A stretch of DNA of 48,625 nt from an uncultured Bacteroidia bacterium (GTDB taxonomy: Bacteria; Bacteroidota; Bacteroidia; Bacteroidales; Prolixibacteraceae), in the NCBI GenBank assembly GCA_903904515.1, contig CAIVCR010000011.1, positions 1 through 48,625 of the forward strand. Direction: 5' to 3'. The notes below the pieces were generated by a model. That model was not told where the DNA came from. It was given only the letters and a program-made list of their open reading frames with translations, and did not search any database. Both the position numbers and the translations under genes were made by a program. Positions within the stretch are counted from its first letter, which is position 1. The number at the start of each line of letters is the position of its first letter. Below, piece after piece: positions 35,009-45,198 of the stretch.

Positions 35009-36469
35009 TTATTTTGATTTCGTATTTGAATCACCAAGATGGGTCATTGCACACCTGAATCCAATATCGTTGGTTGATTTCCGCTCATCCATATACCTGC
35101 GTGCTCCGGGGCTTAACCAATAGGTACGGTCCTTCCAGCTTCCACCTTTATAAACACGGGTGTGATCAGATATCCGGGAAATGTAATTCCCTGCACCAGC
35201 AGCATACATGGTGTTGGTGGAGGTAGCATCAGCGCCATTTTTCCAATCATCAGACTCCGTAAGACCCGATTGAGTGTCACCATCCTTGAAATTAGTGTAG
35301 TTGGCCACTGTATCTTTTACGAGTTCACCATATTTATTCTTAATCATTTTTCCATCAGCACCTTTGCGGAAATTGGTATAAACATTTCCTCTAAGTGGCT
35401 GAAATTCATTGACCACTGCAAATGATGTTGGGCGATAGACGTCCTGAACCCACTCGTTTACATTTCCTGCCATGCAGTACAACCCATAATCATTAGGTTG
35501 AAAGGCCTGGACCGGAGCGGTAATCTCATACCCATCATTGAGGTATCCTGCAACTCCCATATAATCACCGCGTCCCCTAACGTTATTGGCAAGCATCTCG
35601 CCCTTATGTTTTTTTGCGCTGTTTCTGATCTGATTTCCATTCCAGGGATAAATACGCCGTTCAAGTACAACTTCATCCTCGGTATTTCCGGAGAGTCCAA
35701 GTGCTGCATATTCCCATTCAGCTTCGGTAGGTAGTCTGTAGCGGGGTTTAATATAACCATCCGACATATTTACACGACGATTACCACCATCTTTACTCAG
35801 ATTTTTAAGTGGCTTTTTCCCTTCAACGCCATCATAAACATTATTCAAATATCCATCTGTTGTGAAAACCTTATCTCCGGTCTGAGCAAGATCGGGTTCC
35901 AGTTTCTGATTTTCTATCAGAATTTGCTCATTTGCCCGGTCAGTTCTCCAACTGCAATATTTGTCAACCTGTACCCAACTCACCCCGACGACAGGATATT
36001 CGGAATAGGCTGCATGACGCAGATAATTTTCAAGATAGGGTTCATTATACGAAAGTTCACTGCGCCAAACCAGCGTGTCAGGCAAGGCAGCCTTGTAAAC
36101 GTCGCGATCGTTTGGATAAACCCTTTGTAACCAATAAAGGTATTCGCGCCAGTCGACATTGCGAACTTCAGTCTCATCCATGTAGAATGAAGCAACTGTA
36201 ACTCTTCGGGGAGTATTGTTGTTCTCATACATTACGTCCTGTTGTACTCGCCCCATGGTAAAGGTCCCACCCTGAATATAAACCAATCCCGGACCGGAAG
36301 TCTGAGAATAGCCCGAACGATATTCAAATCCTCCGTTCTTGGGATTATTATATGACCAGCCAGTTGTCGATGAAACGCTTTTGTTTTTCCCTTTTCCTAT
36401 TTTATCAAAAGGGCATGCAGTTGCAATCAGCAAACATAAAACCAGATAAATAACAATATTAAGCTTCAT
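35009..36469 (-). CDS. gldJ: gliding motility / type IX secretion lipoprotein GldJ
   Basis: A 486-residue outer-membrane lipoprotein (lipobox LLIATAC, Cys near 19) with a SUMF1/formylglycine-generating-like fold. Key blocks: TTGWSYNNPKNGGFEY, GPGLVYIQGGTFTMGRVQQD, FYMDETEVRNVDWREYLYW, PEYPVVGVSW-like AYSEYPVVGVSWVQV, YRLPTEAEWEYAA and the end KGGSWKDRTYWLSPGARRYM. The order and wording fit GldJ better than the related GldK/PorK. The cysteines needed for formylglycine synthesis are absent in the GGSW region, so the role is structural, in the secretion/gliding machinery. It is divergent from porU and upstream of murF, a familiar Bacteroidota neighbourhood. Confidence 0.85.
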   Translation of the reverse strand: MKLNIVIYLVLCLLIATACPFDKIGKGKNKSVSSTTGWSYNNPKNGGFEYRSGYSQTSGPGLVYIQGGTFTMGRVQQDVMYENNNTPRRVTVASFYMDETEVRNVDWREYLYWLQRVYPNDRDVYKAALPDTLVWRSELSYNEPYLENYLRHAAYSEYPVVGVSWVQVDKYCSWRTDRANEQILIENQKLEPDLAQTGDKVFTTDGYLNNVYDGVEGKKPLKNLSKDGGNRRVNMSDGYIKPRYRLPTEAEWEYAALGLSGNTEDEVVLERRIYPWNGNQIRNSAKKHKGEMLANNVRGRGDYMGVAGYLNDGYEITAPVQAFQPNDYGLYCMAGNVNEWVQDVYRPTSFAVVNEFQPLRGNVYTNFRKGADGKMIKNKYGELVKDTVANYTNFKDGDTQSGLTESDDWKNGADATSTNTMYAAGAGNYISRISDHTRVYKGGSWKDRTYWLSPGARRYMDERKSTNDIGFRCAMTHLGDSNTKSK

Positions 36470-36770
36470 ATTTCGATGTCGTTTAAATTCAGTATACTTT
36501 TAATAAACAAATATAGGTATAAATAAAATCATTTTATCCGGCAAATACAAGCTTATGCCAGAATTTATGACCGGTCAATAAAACGTTACAAATATATTGG
36601 AAAATATCGAATTGAGTATATATATTCGGGTCGAACTAATCATAAATATTTTTTGCGACCCTTGAAAATACCTGTTTGACAAACTTTTTCGGTGTTCTTC
36701 ACGATTTTTATTTGCGTTTTCGTATAAGTACACTAATATTGATTACTATTTCAAACGTGATTTTTTATCA
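36470..36770. other. gldJ-porU divergent intergenic region
   Basis: This 301-nt AT-rich gap between two divergent genes holds no reading frame of note. Besides the gldJ -7 box, AT-rich tracts (such as gagtatatatattcgg near 36615) and a TTTG at 36675-36678 are seen. A clear -7 box for porU could not be identified. Confidence 0.5.
36508..36515 (-). promoter_or_regulatory. -7 box for gldJ
   Basis: TATATTTG on the minus strand matches TAnnTTTG exactly, 38 nt before the gldJ start. The nearest TTTG upstream (36542-36545, minus strand) is 26 nt away, longer than usual. Confidence 0.45.
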
Positions 36771-39700
36771 ATGAAACAATGGCTGCTATTTATTCTGCTA
36801 CTATTTAGCCCCGATGCTTTCGCAGCCGGCATTTCGGAGTCGTTGTTTTCGATTGCAGCAGGAGGGAATATCTCCGGATCTGGGCAATTTGTGGACTATC
36901 CTATACAACTGTCAGATAATAAAGAGAATGGCGAACTTGGTGATCAAGAAGATAATACTAGATTATTGAATATTCCGACAATTGCGGGTTCAGTGCTTAA
37001 TTCAGGAAAATGGGTTAAGGTTGTAGCCAACGAACCGGGTATTCACAGAATTACCTTTTCTGCACTTAAATCGATGGGCTTTCAGTCACCTCAAAACTTG
37101 AAAATTTTTGGGTTTCCCCCTGGTCCGCTTCCTCAAATGAATAGCTCCCCCCATTCTGATGACCTTTCTCAATTCTCTGTATGGAAAACAAAGGATAAAT
37201 TGTCGAATGATTGCATAATTATTTATATACCGGAAAATATAAACTGGAAATTTGACCCCAACAACGGTCTGTTTCATCCTGAAACGAACAGTTTCGCCCT
37301 TGGAAAGTCTTTACTTTACCTTACTGAAGATTCCGGTACAGAACGAAATATTCCCTTAGCCCCTTCTGAAATAGAAAATCCTTCGGAGATAGTTACCGAA
37401 TTCGATGACTTTGCCCAATTCGAAGAGGATAACTTTAATCTTATTCAGTCTGGAAGCCAATGGTTTTCTGCCCTTTTATCCTCTGGTATCTCTCTCACCC
37501 GGACTTTGAAATTCCCTGATCATGTGAATAATGAACCCTTTCGGATAGCAATGGCTGCAGCGGCGCGATGTGATACTCCGTCATCCCTGGAGATAACTGC
37601 AAATAATTCGACTGCCGGGACGGTGAGTTTTGCACCGTATTCTAATTTTGCGGAGGCTGATTATGCAGATTTGAAGGAACATATTTTCTCAGAAACCAGC
37701 AATGGAGATATTCTGAACTTTTCGTTTAAATATAATGCAACTTATAATGGTCTGTGCTGGCTCGATTATATCAGGGTGCAGACCCGCCGAATGCTCAACA
37801 TGCAACCCGGGCAGACCCGGTTTTGCGATAGCCGTTCCATAGGAGTTGGAAATACAGCTGAATTCCGGATAGGTAATTCCGGTAACGGAGTTAAAGTATG
37901 GGATTACACCTCTCCATTGCAGCCAATTGAAATGCCGGCTGCTACAAACGCCGGAATTTGCTCATTTAAAGTTGCCACCGATTCTCTTCGCCGATTTATT
38001 GCCTTTGATCCATTGGCAGATTTTCCTGGTGTCGAAAAACTGGAAGTTGTTGATAATCAAAATCTGCATGGTATGCAAGCGCCGGAGATGCTGATTGTTA
38101 CCACTCCGGAATTTCGGTCCCAGGCTGATCGCCTTGCAGATTATCACCGCCAGGAAAGTGGAATGGAAGTGGTAACAGTTAATGTTGCTCAAATTTACAA
38201 CGAGTTTTCGGGAGGAATTGCCGATCCTGCCGCGATCCGAAATTTTGTGCGATTTCTATACCGACAACCCTCCGGGAATAGCAAATCCAAATTAAAATAT
38301 CTTTTGCTGTTTGGTAAAGGAACATATGATAATTTGCATCCTGTAACTACTCTGAATCCTTGTTTTATTCCGACCTGGCAGTCTGATAATTCAATCAATC
38401 CCGTTTCTTCCTTTGTTTCGGATGACTATTTTGGACTACTTGGGGAAGATGAAGGCGGTCAGACAGGAGTTGTAGACATCGGAGTTGGGCGGATTCCATG
38501 TTCTGATGTAAGGCAGGCAAAAGCTGCAGTTGATAAAATTCTACATTATCGAACTTCTTCAACTTTAGGTGATTGGAGGAATATCATTTGTTTTGTTGGC
38601 GACGATCAGGACAATAATATCCATGTGTCTGATTCTGAACTGCTCGCAAATTATGTAAATCTCAATTATCCTTCATATACTACCGACAAGATTTATCTGG
38701 ATGCTTTTCAGGAAACGACTACCCCCGTATTAAGTTATCCAGGAGTAAATAAGGCCATTCATGACCGGATAAAAGAGGGAGCTTTGATGATCAACTATGT
38801 CGGACATGCCAACGAAGAGGAGTGGGCAGCTGAAAAAGTGCTGACAATTAGTGATATAGACAGCTGGAGTAATCTTGATAAGTTGCCTGTTTTCGTAACG
38901 GCAACCTGTGAGTTTAGCCGTTGGGATTTGACCAATAAAGAGTCAGCCGGGGAACACGTCCTGTTCAACCAGACAGGGGGAGGCATTGCCCTGTTCTCGA
39001 CAACACGCATCGTCTATTCTTCATCAAATTTTGAGATGAACAAAAGTTTTTTCAAGCATGCATTTCAAAAAGATTCACTGGGGATATTTCTCAGGATGGG
39101 TGATATAATCAGGCTTGCAAAGAGGGAGATTAGCGGGTCGGTCAATGCCTCGAAGTTTGGGTTGTTGGGTGATCCTGCTCTTCAGATCAACTTTCCGAAA
39201 TACGAAGTGAAAATTCGGGAGATTAATAATCAGGCAGCAGAACAATTTACAGACACAATAAATCCGCTCTCGGTTGTTTCAGTATGGGGCGAAATTCAAA
39301 ATTCAAGTGGTGAAAAATTGAGCGGGTACAACGGGACACTTTATCCTAATGTATATGATAAACCGTCAGTGGCAACCACTTTAGGGAACAATGGGCAGAC
39401 CCCTTTTAATTATACTGTTCAGAATTCGCCACTTTTCAGGGGGAATGTCACTGTAAAGCAGGGTGAATTCTCTTTTTCATTTGAAGTTCCCAAAGAGATA
39501 AATTACCGGATTGGAAATGGGCAGATCAGGAACTATTCGAAAGATGGTGAAAATGACGCCAATGGAAGTTTAACCTCATTTAAATTGGGTGGTACAGTTC
39601 AAAAACTTGTCAACGACACAACAGGTCCAAATGTAAAGCTGTTTCTGGATAATGAAAAGTTTAAAAGTGGGGACAAGGTGTCAAAAGCACCTTTGTTGCT

Positions 39701-40268
39701 GGTTAGTTTAGCTGATGAATCAGGAATCAACACCTCAGGCACTGCTATTGGCCATGATATTACGCTGATTATTGACAACAATTCGGATGGGTTGATGGTC
39801 CTGAATGATTATTTTCTTTCCGGACCAGACTCATATAAAAATGGGAAGGTTCTCTTTCAACTTCCAGAGCTTGCAAATGGTGAACACACCTTGACCTTTA
39901 AGGTTTGGGATCTTGCAAATAATTCGAGCCGGGTTGAAATAAGGTTTATTGTCTCTTCAGAACTTGTGATTCAGCATGTAACCACCTTCCCTAATCCGTT
40001 TAGTGAATATGCCGATTTTGTGGTTACCTATAACCGGTATAGCGAAAAGATGAGTGTTGAAATCGAAATTTTCAACCAACAGGGGGTGCTGGTCGATCAG
40101 ATCAAAACCGAGTCAGGATCTTCGGGATTTACAACTCAGCCAATCCGCTGGAGTCCGGGGCTTATTAATCACCGTCTGGCGGGCGGTATTTACTATTATC
40201 GGCTGCGACTTACTGCAGTTGACGGATCTTCCGATTTTGCAAACGGGCAGCTGATATATACCCATTAA
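36771..40268 (+). CDS. porU: type IX secretion system sortase PorU (C25 peptidase family)
   Basis: A 1165-residue surface cysteine protease-like protein that cleaves the C-terminal sorting signal of type IX cargo and attaches them to lipopolysaccharide. The signal peptide is MKQWLLFILLLFSPDAFA. A gingipain-like C25 domain spans about residues 445-800, with the catalytic His679 in NYVGHANEEEW and Cys713 in TATCEFSRWD, both intact. Beta domains follow, and the C-terminus (TTFPNPFSEYADFVVTYNRY onwards, to GGIYYYRL) itself resembles a type IX sorting domain. In many relatives porV follows porU; here ispF follows instead. Confidence 0.93.
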   Translation: MKQWLLFILLLFSPDAFAAGISESLFSIAAGGNISGSGQFVDYPIQLSDNKENGELGDQEDNTRLLNIPTIAGSVLNSGKWVKVVANEPGIHRITFSALKSMGFQSPQNLKIFGFPPGPLPQMNSSPHSDDLSQFSVWKTKDKLSNDCIIIYIPENINWKFDPNNGLFHPETNSFALGKSLLYLTEDSGTERNIPLAPSEIENPSEIVTEFDDFAQFEEDNFNLIQSGSQWFSALLSSGISLTRTLKFPDHVNNEPFRIAMAAAARCDTPSSLEITANNSTAGTVSFAPYSNFAEADYADLKEHIFSETSNGDILNFSFKYNATYNGLCWLDYIRVQTRRMLNMQPGQTRFCDSRSIGVGNTAEFRIGNSGNGVKVWDYTSPLQPIEMPAATNAGICSFKVATDSLRRFIAFDPLADFPGVEKLEVVDNQNLHGMQAPEMLIVTTPEFRSQADRLADYHRQESGMEVVTVNVAQIYNEFSGGIADPAAIRNFVRFLYRQPSGNSKSKLKYLLLFGKGTYDNLHPVTTLNPCFIPTWQSDNSINPVSSFVSDDYFGLLGEDEGGQTGVVDIGVGRIPCSDVRQAKAAVDKILHYRTSSTLGDWRNIICFVGDDQDNNIHVSDSELLANYVNLNYPSYTTDKIYLDAFQETTTPVLSYPGVNKAIHDRIKEGALMINYVGHANEEEWAAEKVLTISDIDSWSNLDKLPVFVTATCEFSRWDLTNKESAGEHVLFNQTGGGIALFSTTRIVYSSSNFEMNKSFFKHAFQKDSLGIFLRMGDIIRLAKREISGSVNASKFGLLGDPALQINFPKYEVKIREINNQAAEQFTDTINPLSVVSVWGEIQNSSGEKLSGYNGTLYPNVYDKPSVATTLGNNGQTPFNYTVQNSPLFRGNVTVKQGEFSFSFEVPKEINYRIGNGQIRNYSKDGENDANGSLTSFKLGGTVQKLVNDTTGPNVKLFLDNEKFKSGDKVSKAPLLLVSLADESGINTSGTAIGHDITLIIDNNSDGLMVLNDYFLSGPDSYKNGKVLFQLPELANGEHTLTFKVWDLANNSSRVEIRFIVSSELVIQHVTTFPNPFSEYADFVVTYNRYSEKMSVEIEIFNQQGVLVDQIKTESGSSGFTTQPIRWSPGLINHRLAGGIYYYRLRLTAVDGSSDFANGQLIYTH

Positions 40269-40276
40269 ACGATTAG

Positions 40277-40308
40277 TTTGTGGGCTTGTATTCTAATTAT
40301 TATCTTTA
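40277..40308 (+). promoter_or_regulatory. candidate promoter for ispF
   Basis: TTTG (40277-40280), a 20-nt spacer and TATCTTTA (40301-40308), one base off TAnnTTTG. Good spacing; the start codon is about 117 nt downstream, with a large palindrome in between. Confidence 0.45.
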
Positions 40309-40351
40309 CAATCGATCTAAAATGAAGAATTTATACTGAAGAATTCAAAAT

Positions 40352-40412
40352 GAATAGAGCAAAATGCAAATTGCTTAATTTGCATTTTGAATTTTGCATT
40401 TTGTTTCTATTC
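40352..40412. repeat. palindromic aaaatgcaaa element upstream of ispF
   Basis: A perfect 13-bp stem (caaaatgcaaatt 40360-40372 with 40377-40389) has a 4-nt loop. Outer arms gaatag and ctattc can also pair, and a further attttgcattttg copy lies on the right. It falls within the ispF leader. Confidence 0.55.
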
Positions 40413-40424
40413 TTATTTAAATAA

Positions 40425-40916
40425 ATGGCAATGAACTATAGAATTGGCTTAGGATATGATGTTCACAGGCTGGCAGTAGGGGAGACCCTTTGGCTTGGCG
40501 GGATTCTGATACCTCATGAGATGGGCCTGATTGCCCATTCTGACGGCGATGTATTGCTTCACGCCATTTGTGATGCTCTGTTAGGGGCAGCAAAACTTCG
40601 GGATATTGGGTTTCATTTCCCTGACACTTCGGCCGAATTTAAAAATATTGACAGCAAGTTATTGCTGGCTCAGACATACAATCTTTTGAAAGAGAAGGGA
40701 TACGGGCTTGTTAATCTGGATGCCACAATTGCGGCACAAAGACCAAGACTGAAAGATTATATTTCCCTTATGGAAGCGGCTATTGCCGGAGTATTAAACG
40801 TAGATGTTGAGTTGATCAATATTAAGGCAACCACTACCGAAAAGCTTGGTTTTGAAGGACGAGAAGAGGGGATTTCAGCTCAGGCAGTAGTTTTAATTGA
40901 AAAAGTAAGGATATAA
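40425..40916 (+). CDS. ispF: 2-C-methyl-D-erythritol 2,4-cyclodiphosphate synthase
   Basis: A 163-residue enzyme of the MEP isoprenoid pathway that cyclises CDP-methylerythritol phosphate. Hallmarks: GLGYDVHRLAVGE with the zinc-binding Asp and His, HSDGDVLLHAICDALLGA, then DIGFHFPDTSAEF and the C-terminal KATTTEKLGFEGREEGISAQ. Length is exactly typical; it acts as a trimer in the cytoplasm. The Met two codons downstream (40431) is an equally likely start, since family members begin close to the RIGLGYD strand. A bidirectional terminator follows and separates it from lon. Confidence 0.97.
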   Translation: MAMNYRIGLGYDVHRLAVGETLWLGGILIPHEMGLIAHSDGDVLLHAICDALLGAAKLRDIGFHFPDTSAEFKNIDSKLLLAQTYNLLKEKGYGLVNLDATIAAQRPRLKDYISLMEAAIAGVLNVDVELINIKATTTEKLGFEGREEGISAQAVVLIEKVRI

Positions 40917-40948
40917 AAAAGCCGCTACAGGTTATTGTAACGGCTTTT
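40917..40948. terminator. bidirectional terminator between ispF and lon
   Basis: aaaagccg with cggctttt, extended inward by taca/tgta after one mismatch. A-run on the left and T-run on the right let it serve both convergent genes. Confidence 0.72.
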
Positions 40949-40970
40949 AATTTATGGTAATTAAGGAATT

Positions 40971-43430
40971 TTATGCGATAATCAGTGGATTCTTGATTTG
41001 CTCTTTCAAAATGGCTATCTCAAAAACTTCATCCACATTGACCACATAATGAAAGGTCAGCCCCCTGACATAAATCTCTTTGATCTCTTCAATATCCTTT
41101 TTGTTCTCTTTGGATAGGATTATCTCCTTAATTCCTGCCCGTTTTGCAGCAAGAATTTTCTCTTTAATTCCCCCAACAGGCATTACTCTGCCACGCAGGG
41201 TGATCTCGCCGGTCATGGCTAATCCTTTTTTCACCTTGCGCTGAGTGAATGCTGAAGCAAGTGCAGTTGCCATTGTAATGCCGGCCGAAGGTCCATCTTT
41301 GGGGATAGCCCCTTCCGGAATGTGCATATGAACATCCCATTTTTCGAATACTTCCGGTTGTAAGCCAAGTTGTTTGCTGTGAGATTTCAAATATTCAAAA
41401 GCAATTGCTGCTGATTCCTTCATCACTTCACCCAGATTTCCGGTAATGGTGAATTTGCATTTCCCATGACTCAGGCTGGTCTCTACATAGAGGATCTCCC
41501 CCCCGACAGACGTCCAGGCAAGTCCGGTAACAACTCCTGCATATTCATTCCCTTCGTAACTCTCTTTTGAGTATTTTGGGGAACCAAGGTATTCCCTGAT
41601 TTCAGCAACTCCTATTTTTTTGGTATATTCCTCATCAAAGGCAATTTTCCTGGCGACTCTGCGGGTCACTTTTGCAATTTGCTTGTCCATCTCACGCACA
41701 CCCGACTCACGGGTATAATCTTCAATCAATGAGGTAAGTGCCTCCTTGGTGAATTTAAGGTCACTCTTCGACAGTCCATGATTTTCAAGCTGACGGGTTA
41801 CCAGATGGCGTTGTGCAATTTCGATTTTTTCTTCAAGCAGGTAACCGCTAACGTCAATAAGTTCCAATCTGTCGCGCAATGCGGGATGAATGGTATTCAA
41901 TGAATTGGCAGTGGCTATAAACATGACTCTTGACAGGTCGTAATCCTGGTCGATATAATTGTCGTGAAATTCACTATTTTGCTCAGGGTCAAGAACTTCG
42001 AGAAGGGCAGAGGCTGGATCGCCATGAAAATCGCTGGATACCTTATCGATTTCATCGAGGATGAAAACCGGATTGGAGGTTCCTGCCTTTTTCAGATTGA
42101 GCATAATTCTTCCCGGCATTGCGCCGATATAGGTCTTGCGATGCCCCCGGATCTCCGATTCATCGTGAAGACCACCAAGTGACATTCTCACAAATTTGCG
42201 TCCAAGTGCTCTGGCGACCGATTTTCCCAAAGAGGTCTTTCCAACTCCGGGAGGGCCATATAAACAGAGGATTGGTGATTTCATGTCCCCTTTTAATTTC
42301 AGAACGGCCAGGTGTTCAAGGATACGATCCTTAACCTTTTCCAGTCCATAATGATCCTCGTCGAGGATCTTTTCAGCATGCTTGAGGTCAAAGTTATCTT
42401 CCGAATAGACATTCCAGGGGAGGTCAAGGAATGTTTCGAGGTATCCCGACTGCACCGAATATTCACCTGCGGCCGGGTTCATGCGTATTAGTTTCGAAAG
42501 CTCTTTTTCAAAGACCGCTTTTATCGAGGCACTCCATTTTTTATCCAGACTTCGCTTCCTGAGTTCTGCAATCTCCTGTTCCGAGGGGTTGCCTCCGAGT
42601 TCGTCCTGAATCGTTTTAATTTGCTGGTGAAGCAGATATTCGCGTTGTTGCTGATCCATATCCACTTTCACTTTTTTCTGAATGTCCTTTTTGAGGTCGA
42701 TTAGCTGAGCCTCACGCACCAGAAATGTGAGTAAGATTGTACTTCGCTCCCGAAGGTCGTCCAGTTCCAGTAACTCCTGTTTTTCAGTTGAGTTAAGTTC
42801 TGTATTATTACAGATAAAATTAATCAGGAACGTATCGTTCTCGATATTTTTAACGGCAAATTGAGCCTCCGGGGGAATATTTCCCGAAGACTTTACAATT
42901 TTCAGTGCAAGATCTTTCAGCGAATCAATCAGGGCGGCAAATTCTGTCATTTTATTTTTAGGCAGAATATCCTGAAGATCTGATACTGTGGCCGACATGT
43001 AAGGTAAAGTAGTACTTATCGCTTTTATTCTGAACCGTCGTTTACCCTGTATGATTACTGAAGTTGAGCCATCCGGCATCTCGAGGATTTTCAAAATTTC
43101 AGCCATTGTTCCGACATTAAACAGATCTTCGGAATCGGGGTCTTCAATCTGTCCATCTTTTTGGGCAACTGTCCCGATTAGCTTATTTCCTGCATAGGCT
43201 TCTTTGACGAGCAAAAGAGATTTCTGTCTTCCGACAGTAATAGGCATCACTACCCCGGGGAAAAGAACCGTGTTGCGCAATGGCAATATTGGCAGAATAG
43301 CCGGAACTTCAACGGCATTAAGCTCTGCATCATCACCATCAACCATAATGGGGATGAACTCCCCCTGATCTTCCATCTCCCTTGAGAATAGGAAGTTGCT
43401 TTTTGATCCTTTATTTTTTTTGTTTTCCAT
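40971..43430 (-). CDS. lon: ATP-dependent protease Lon (LonA)
   Basis: An 819-residue AAA+ serine protease that degrades misfolded and regulatory proteins in the cytoplasm. The N-terminal LAN domain starts [17 protein letters not shown]. The ATPase has Walker [14 protein letters not shown] and Walker [12 protein letters not shown]. The protease domain has the catalytic Ser715 in [11 protein letters not shown] and Lys758 in [13 protein letters not shown] longer frame reaching to 43520 would add 30 residues unlike the family, so the ATG at 43430 ([10 protein letters not shown]) is preferred. Size is usual for Bacteroidota Lon. Single gene, ended by a terminator shared with ispF. Confidence 0.97.
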   Translation of the reverse strand: MENKKNKGSKSNFLFSREMEDQGEFIPIMVDGDDAELNAVEVPAILPILPLRNTVLFPGVVMPITVGRQKSLLLVKEAYAGNKLIGTVAQKDGQIEDPDSEDLFNVGTMAEILKILEMPDGSTSVIIQGKRRFRIKAISTTLPYMSATVSDLQDILPKNKMTEFAALIDSLKDLALKIVKSSGNIPPEAQFAVKNIENDTFLINFICNNTELNSTEKQELLELDDLRERSTILLTFLVREAQLIDLKKDIQKKVKVDMDQQQREYLLHQQIKTIQDELGGNPSEQEIAELRKRSLDKKWSASIKAVFEKELSKLIRMNPAAGEYSVQSGYLETFLDLPWNVYSEDNFDLKHAEKILDEDHYGLEKVKDRILEHLAVLKLKGDMKSPILCLYGPPGVGKTSLGKSVARALGRKFVRMSLGGLHDESEIRGHRKTYIGAMPGRIMLNLKKAGTSNPVFILDEIDKVSSDFHGDPASALLEVLDPEQNSEFHDNYIDQDYDLSRVMFIATANSLNTIHPALRDRLELIDVSGYLLEEKIEIAQRHLVTRQLENHGLSKSDLKFTKEALTSLIEDYTRESGVREMDKQIAKVTRRVARKIAFDEEYTKKIGVAEIREYLGSPKYSKESYEGNEYAGVVTGLAWTSVGGEILYVETSLSHGKCKFTITGNLGEVMKESAAIAFEYLKSHSKQLGLQPEVFEKWDVHMHIPEGAIPKDGPSAGITMATALASAFTQRKVKKGLAMTGEITLRGRVMPVGGIKEKILAAKRAGIKEIILSKENKKDIEEIKEIYVRGLTFHYVVNVDEVFEIAILKEQIKNPLIIA

Positions 43431-43567
43431 GTTCAATTTAAAGAAGTGACATTTTGTCCTGAACCTCCAAAAGAGAGTGCGGTCAACTATCTTGTCAATT
43501 CGTATGCCAAACTCTGGCAAAGACTAAAACTTGTGGATTTGCTGTAAATTATATGTAAAAATAACAC

Positions 43568-43602
43568 AAAAAAACCCGTACTGTTTAAATACGGGTTTTT
43601 TT
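43568..43602 (-). terminator. terminator after rpmE2
   Basis: Perfect 13-bp stem (aaaaaaacccgta with tacgggttttttt) and 9-nt loop, ending in a T-run on either strand. It separates rpmE2 from lon. Confidence 0.78.
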
Positions 43603-43617
43603 CACAATATTTTAAAC

Positions 43618-43881
43618 CTATGCCTTACGTTTGTCCATGTGCTTTGAGTAGCGTGTCAGGAACTTGTCAACGCGTCCTGCAGTATCTACCAGTTTCATCT
43701 TGCCAGTATAGAATGGATGAGAGGTATTGGAAATTTCCACCTTGATCAGCGGATACTCAACGCCCTCAATTTCAATACTTTCTCTTGATGCAGCTGATGA
43801 CCTGGTAATAAAGGTATGCTCGTTTGACATATCTTTAAATGCTACCAGCCGATAACTTTCCGGATGTATTCCCTTTTTCAT
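43618..43881 (-). CDS. rpmE2: 50S ribosomal protein L31, type B
   Basis: An 87-residue ribosomal protein: MKKGIHPESYRLVAFKDMSN, then the conserved SNTSHPFYTGKMKLVDTAGRVDKF segment and a basic tail. The zinc-binding cysteines of type A L31 are absent, so this is the zinc-free type B. In bacteria with both forms, type B replaces type A when zinc is scarce; many Bacteroidota carry only type B, and here it has an ordinary housekeeping promoter and no visible Zur-like palindrome. Monocistronic. Confidence 0.95.
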   Translation of the reverse strand: MKKGIHPESYRLVAFKDMSNEHTFITRSSAASRESIEIEGVEYPLIKVEISNTSHPFYTGKMKLVDTAGRVDKFLTRYSKHMDKRKA

Positions 43882-43941
43882 GTGTAATAATAATTTATTA
43901 AATATCTTATTTTAAAATCTTTTTTATCTGGATACGGGGTG

Positions 43942-43972
43942 CAAAGATAACCATACTTCAATAATTTGCAAT
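43942..43972 (-). promoter_or_regulatory. promoter of rpmE2
   Basis: On the minus strand TATCTTTG (43942-43949) is a perfect TAnnTTTG -7 box. A near-consensus ATTG -33 element lies at 43969-43972 with 19-nt spacing. The leader is about 55 nt. Confidence 0.55.
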
Positions 43973-44007
43973 AATAATTATAAAAAGAATTCGCATTTCT
44001 TTTATAA

Positions 44008-45198
44008 TTACGATTCTCTATTCTTCTCCCTGGCCTCCTTTGTCAGCATTGGTGCCCTTTCGAATGTTGCGTTAGGGTCAAAAAGATAACGCATTGTATA
44101 GTGGGTCTTTGCCGGAACGCTACCGACGGATGTGTAAATGGCCATCATTTTAGGATTGAAATCGCCAACCCATGAAAGTTCCACCTCCTCGTACCACAAT
44201 TTACGTTGCATCATTTTATCAAGATGCCAGAACGCCGCTGATTCCAGCCCTGTTCCCTGAAATTTAGGGACAACACCCATTAACAGGATTCTTGCCCTGG
44301 TGATCGTCCTTATTTTTTTATACCAGATAAATTTCAGAAGGTTCCAGAGGTTGATTTTCCCGTTTAATTTCTTCAGAATTTGATTCCAGTCAGGGATCAT
44401 GCCAAAAAGGAGTACAGGTTCATCCTTATAATAGGCAAACCAGATAAATTCTTCATCCGCGATCAGTTTAGCGATTTTCATCATCCCGCGAATATCATCG
44501 AGGTTAACCGACTGATGATTGTCGTGCCTTGCCCAGGCTAGTTCGTATATTTTTATAAAATCCTGAATATATTTCTCGATATTGTCAAAGCGGACATGTT
44601 CGAACCTGAAATCGGGTTTTTTGGCAACCCATTCAGCGATCTTCCAGAACCGTTCGGGGAATGGCTCCTTATGATTCAGGTGGTAACTGTATTGTTTGAA
44701 ATATATTTTAAAGCCGTAATTTTCAAACAGATTCAGATAATACGGTTTGTTATAGGGCATTCCAAATCCCTGTTGCATAAAACCTTCCGCCAATAATCCC
44801 CAGTTCAGCAGGTTTTCCCCGAAATTAACCGGTCCGTCCATCGCTTCCATGCCCCGGTCGGCGAGCCATGTTTTGGCAGTGTCGAAAAGCAGAGTTGCTG
44901 CTTCCTGGTTATCGATACATTCAAAAAAACCACATCCACCGGTAGGTTGTTGAAATGTATATGCTTTATTCCTGTTAATAAATGCACCAATACGTCCGAC
45001 AGTTTTCCCTTCATCATCCATTAGAATCCAACGGGTCCCCTCACCGTGATTGAAGAACGCATTTTTTGCAGGATCAAAGGTGGCATCTTCAAGTGCCATT
45101 ATTGGTTGCACCCAATTTTGATCATCTTTATAAATTGTCTGTGCAACCTGATGAAATGCTTTTATTGCACTCTGCTCTTTTACTTCAATAATTTGCAT
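44008..45198 (-). CDS. GNAT-like acyltransferase-fold protein
   Basis: A 396-residue cytosolic protein resembling double GNAT-fold proteins of unknown substrate common in Bacteroidota. The N-terminal half contains WILMDDEGKTVGRIGAFINR and PTGGCGFFECIDN, with the GNAT-like GPVNFGENLLNWGLL. The C-terminal half contains ILLMGVVPKFQGTGLESAAF, which fits the acetyl-CoA-binding turn, and VELSWVGDFNPKMMAIYTSVG, typical of the final GNAT strand and helix. No partner genes point to a substrate; the DNA-repair-like gene upstream on the same strand is 84 nt away. The family call is reasonable, the reaction unknown. Confidence 0.65.
   Translation of the reverse strand: MQIIEVKEQSAIKAFHQVAQTIYKDDQNWVQPIMALEDATFDPAKNAFFNHGEGTRWILMDDEGKTVGRIGAFINRNKAYTFQQPTGGCGFFECIDNQEAATLLFDTAKTWLADRGMEAMDGPVNFGENLLNWGLLAEGFMQQGFGMPYNKPYYLNLFENYGFKIYFKQYSYHLNHKEPFPERFWKIAEWVAKKPDFRFEHVRFDNIEKYIQDFIKIYELAWARHDNHQSVNLDDIRGMMKIAKLIADEEFIWFAYYKDEPVLLFGMIPDWNQILKKLNGKINLWNLLKFIWYKKIRTITRARILLMGVVPKFQGTGLESAAFWHLDKMMQRKLWYEEVELSWVGDFNPKMMAIYTSVGSVPAKTHYTMRYLFDPNATFERAPMLTKEAREKNRES

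Noticed and set aside
35009-36469. Formylglycine-generating sulfatase activator
   Set aside because: The SUMF1-like fold is present, but the catalytic cysteines are missing and the wording is that of GldJ.
43431-43520. Thirty-residue N-terminal extension of Lon
   Set aside because: The extension lies in the promoter region and does not resemble Lon; the ATG at 43430 fits better.
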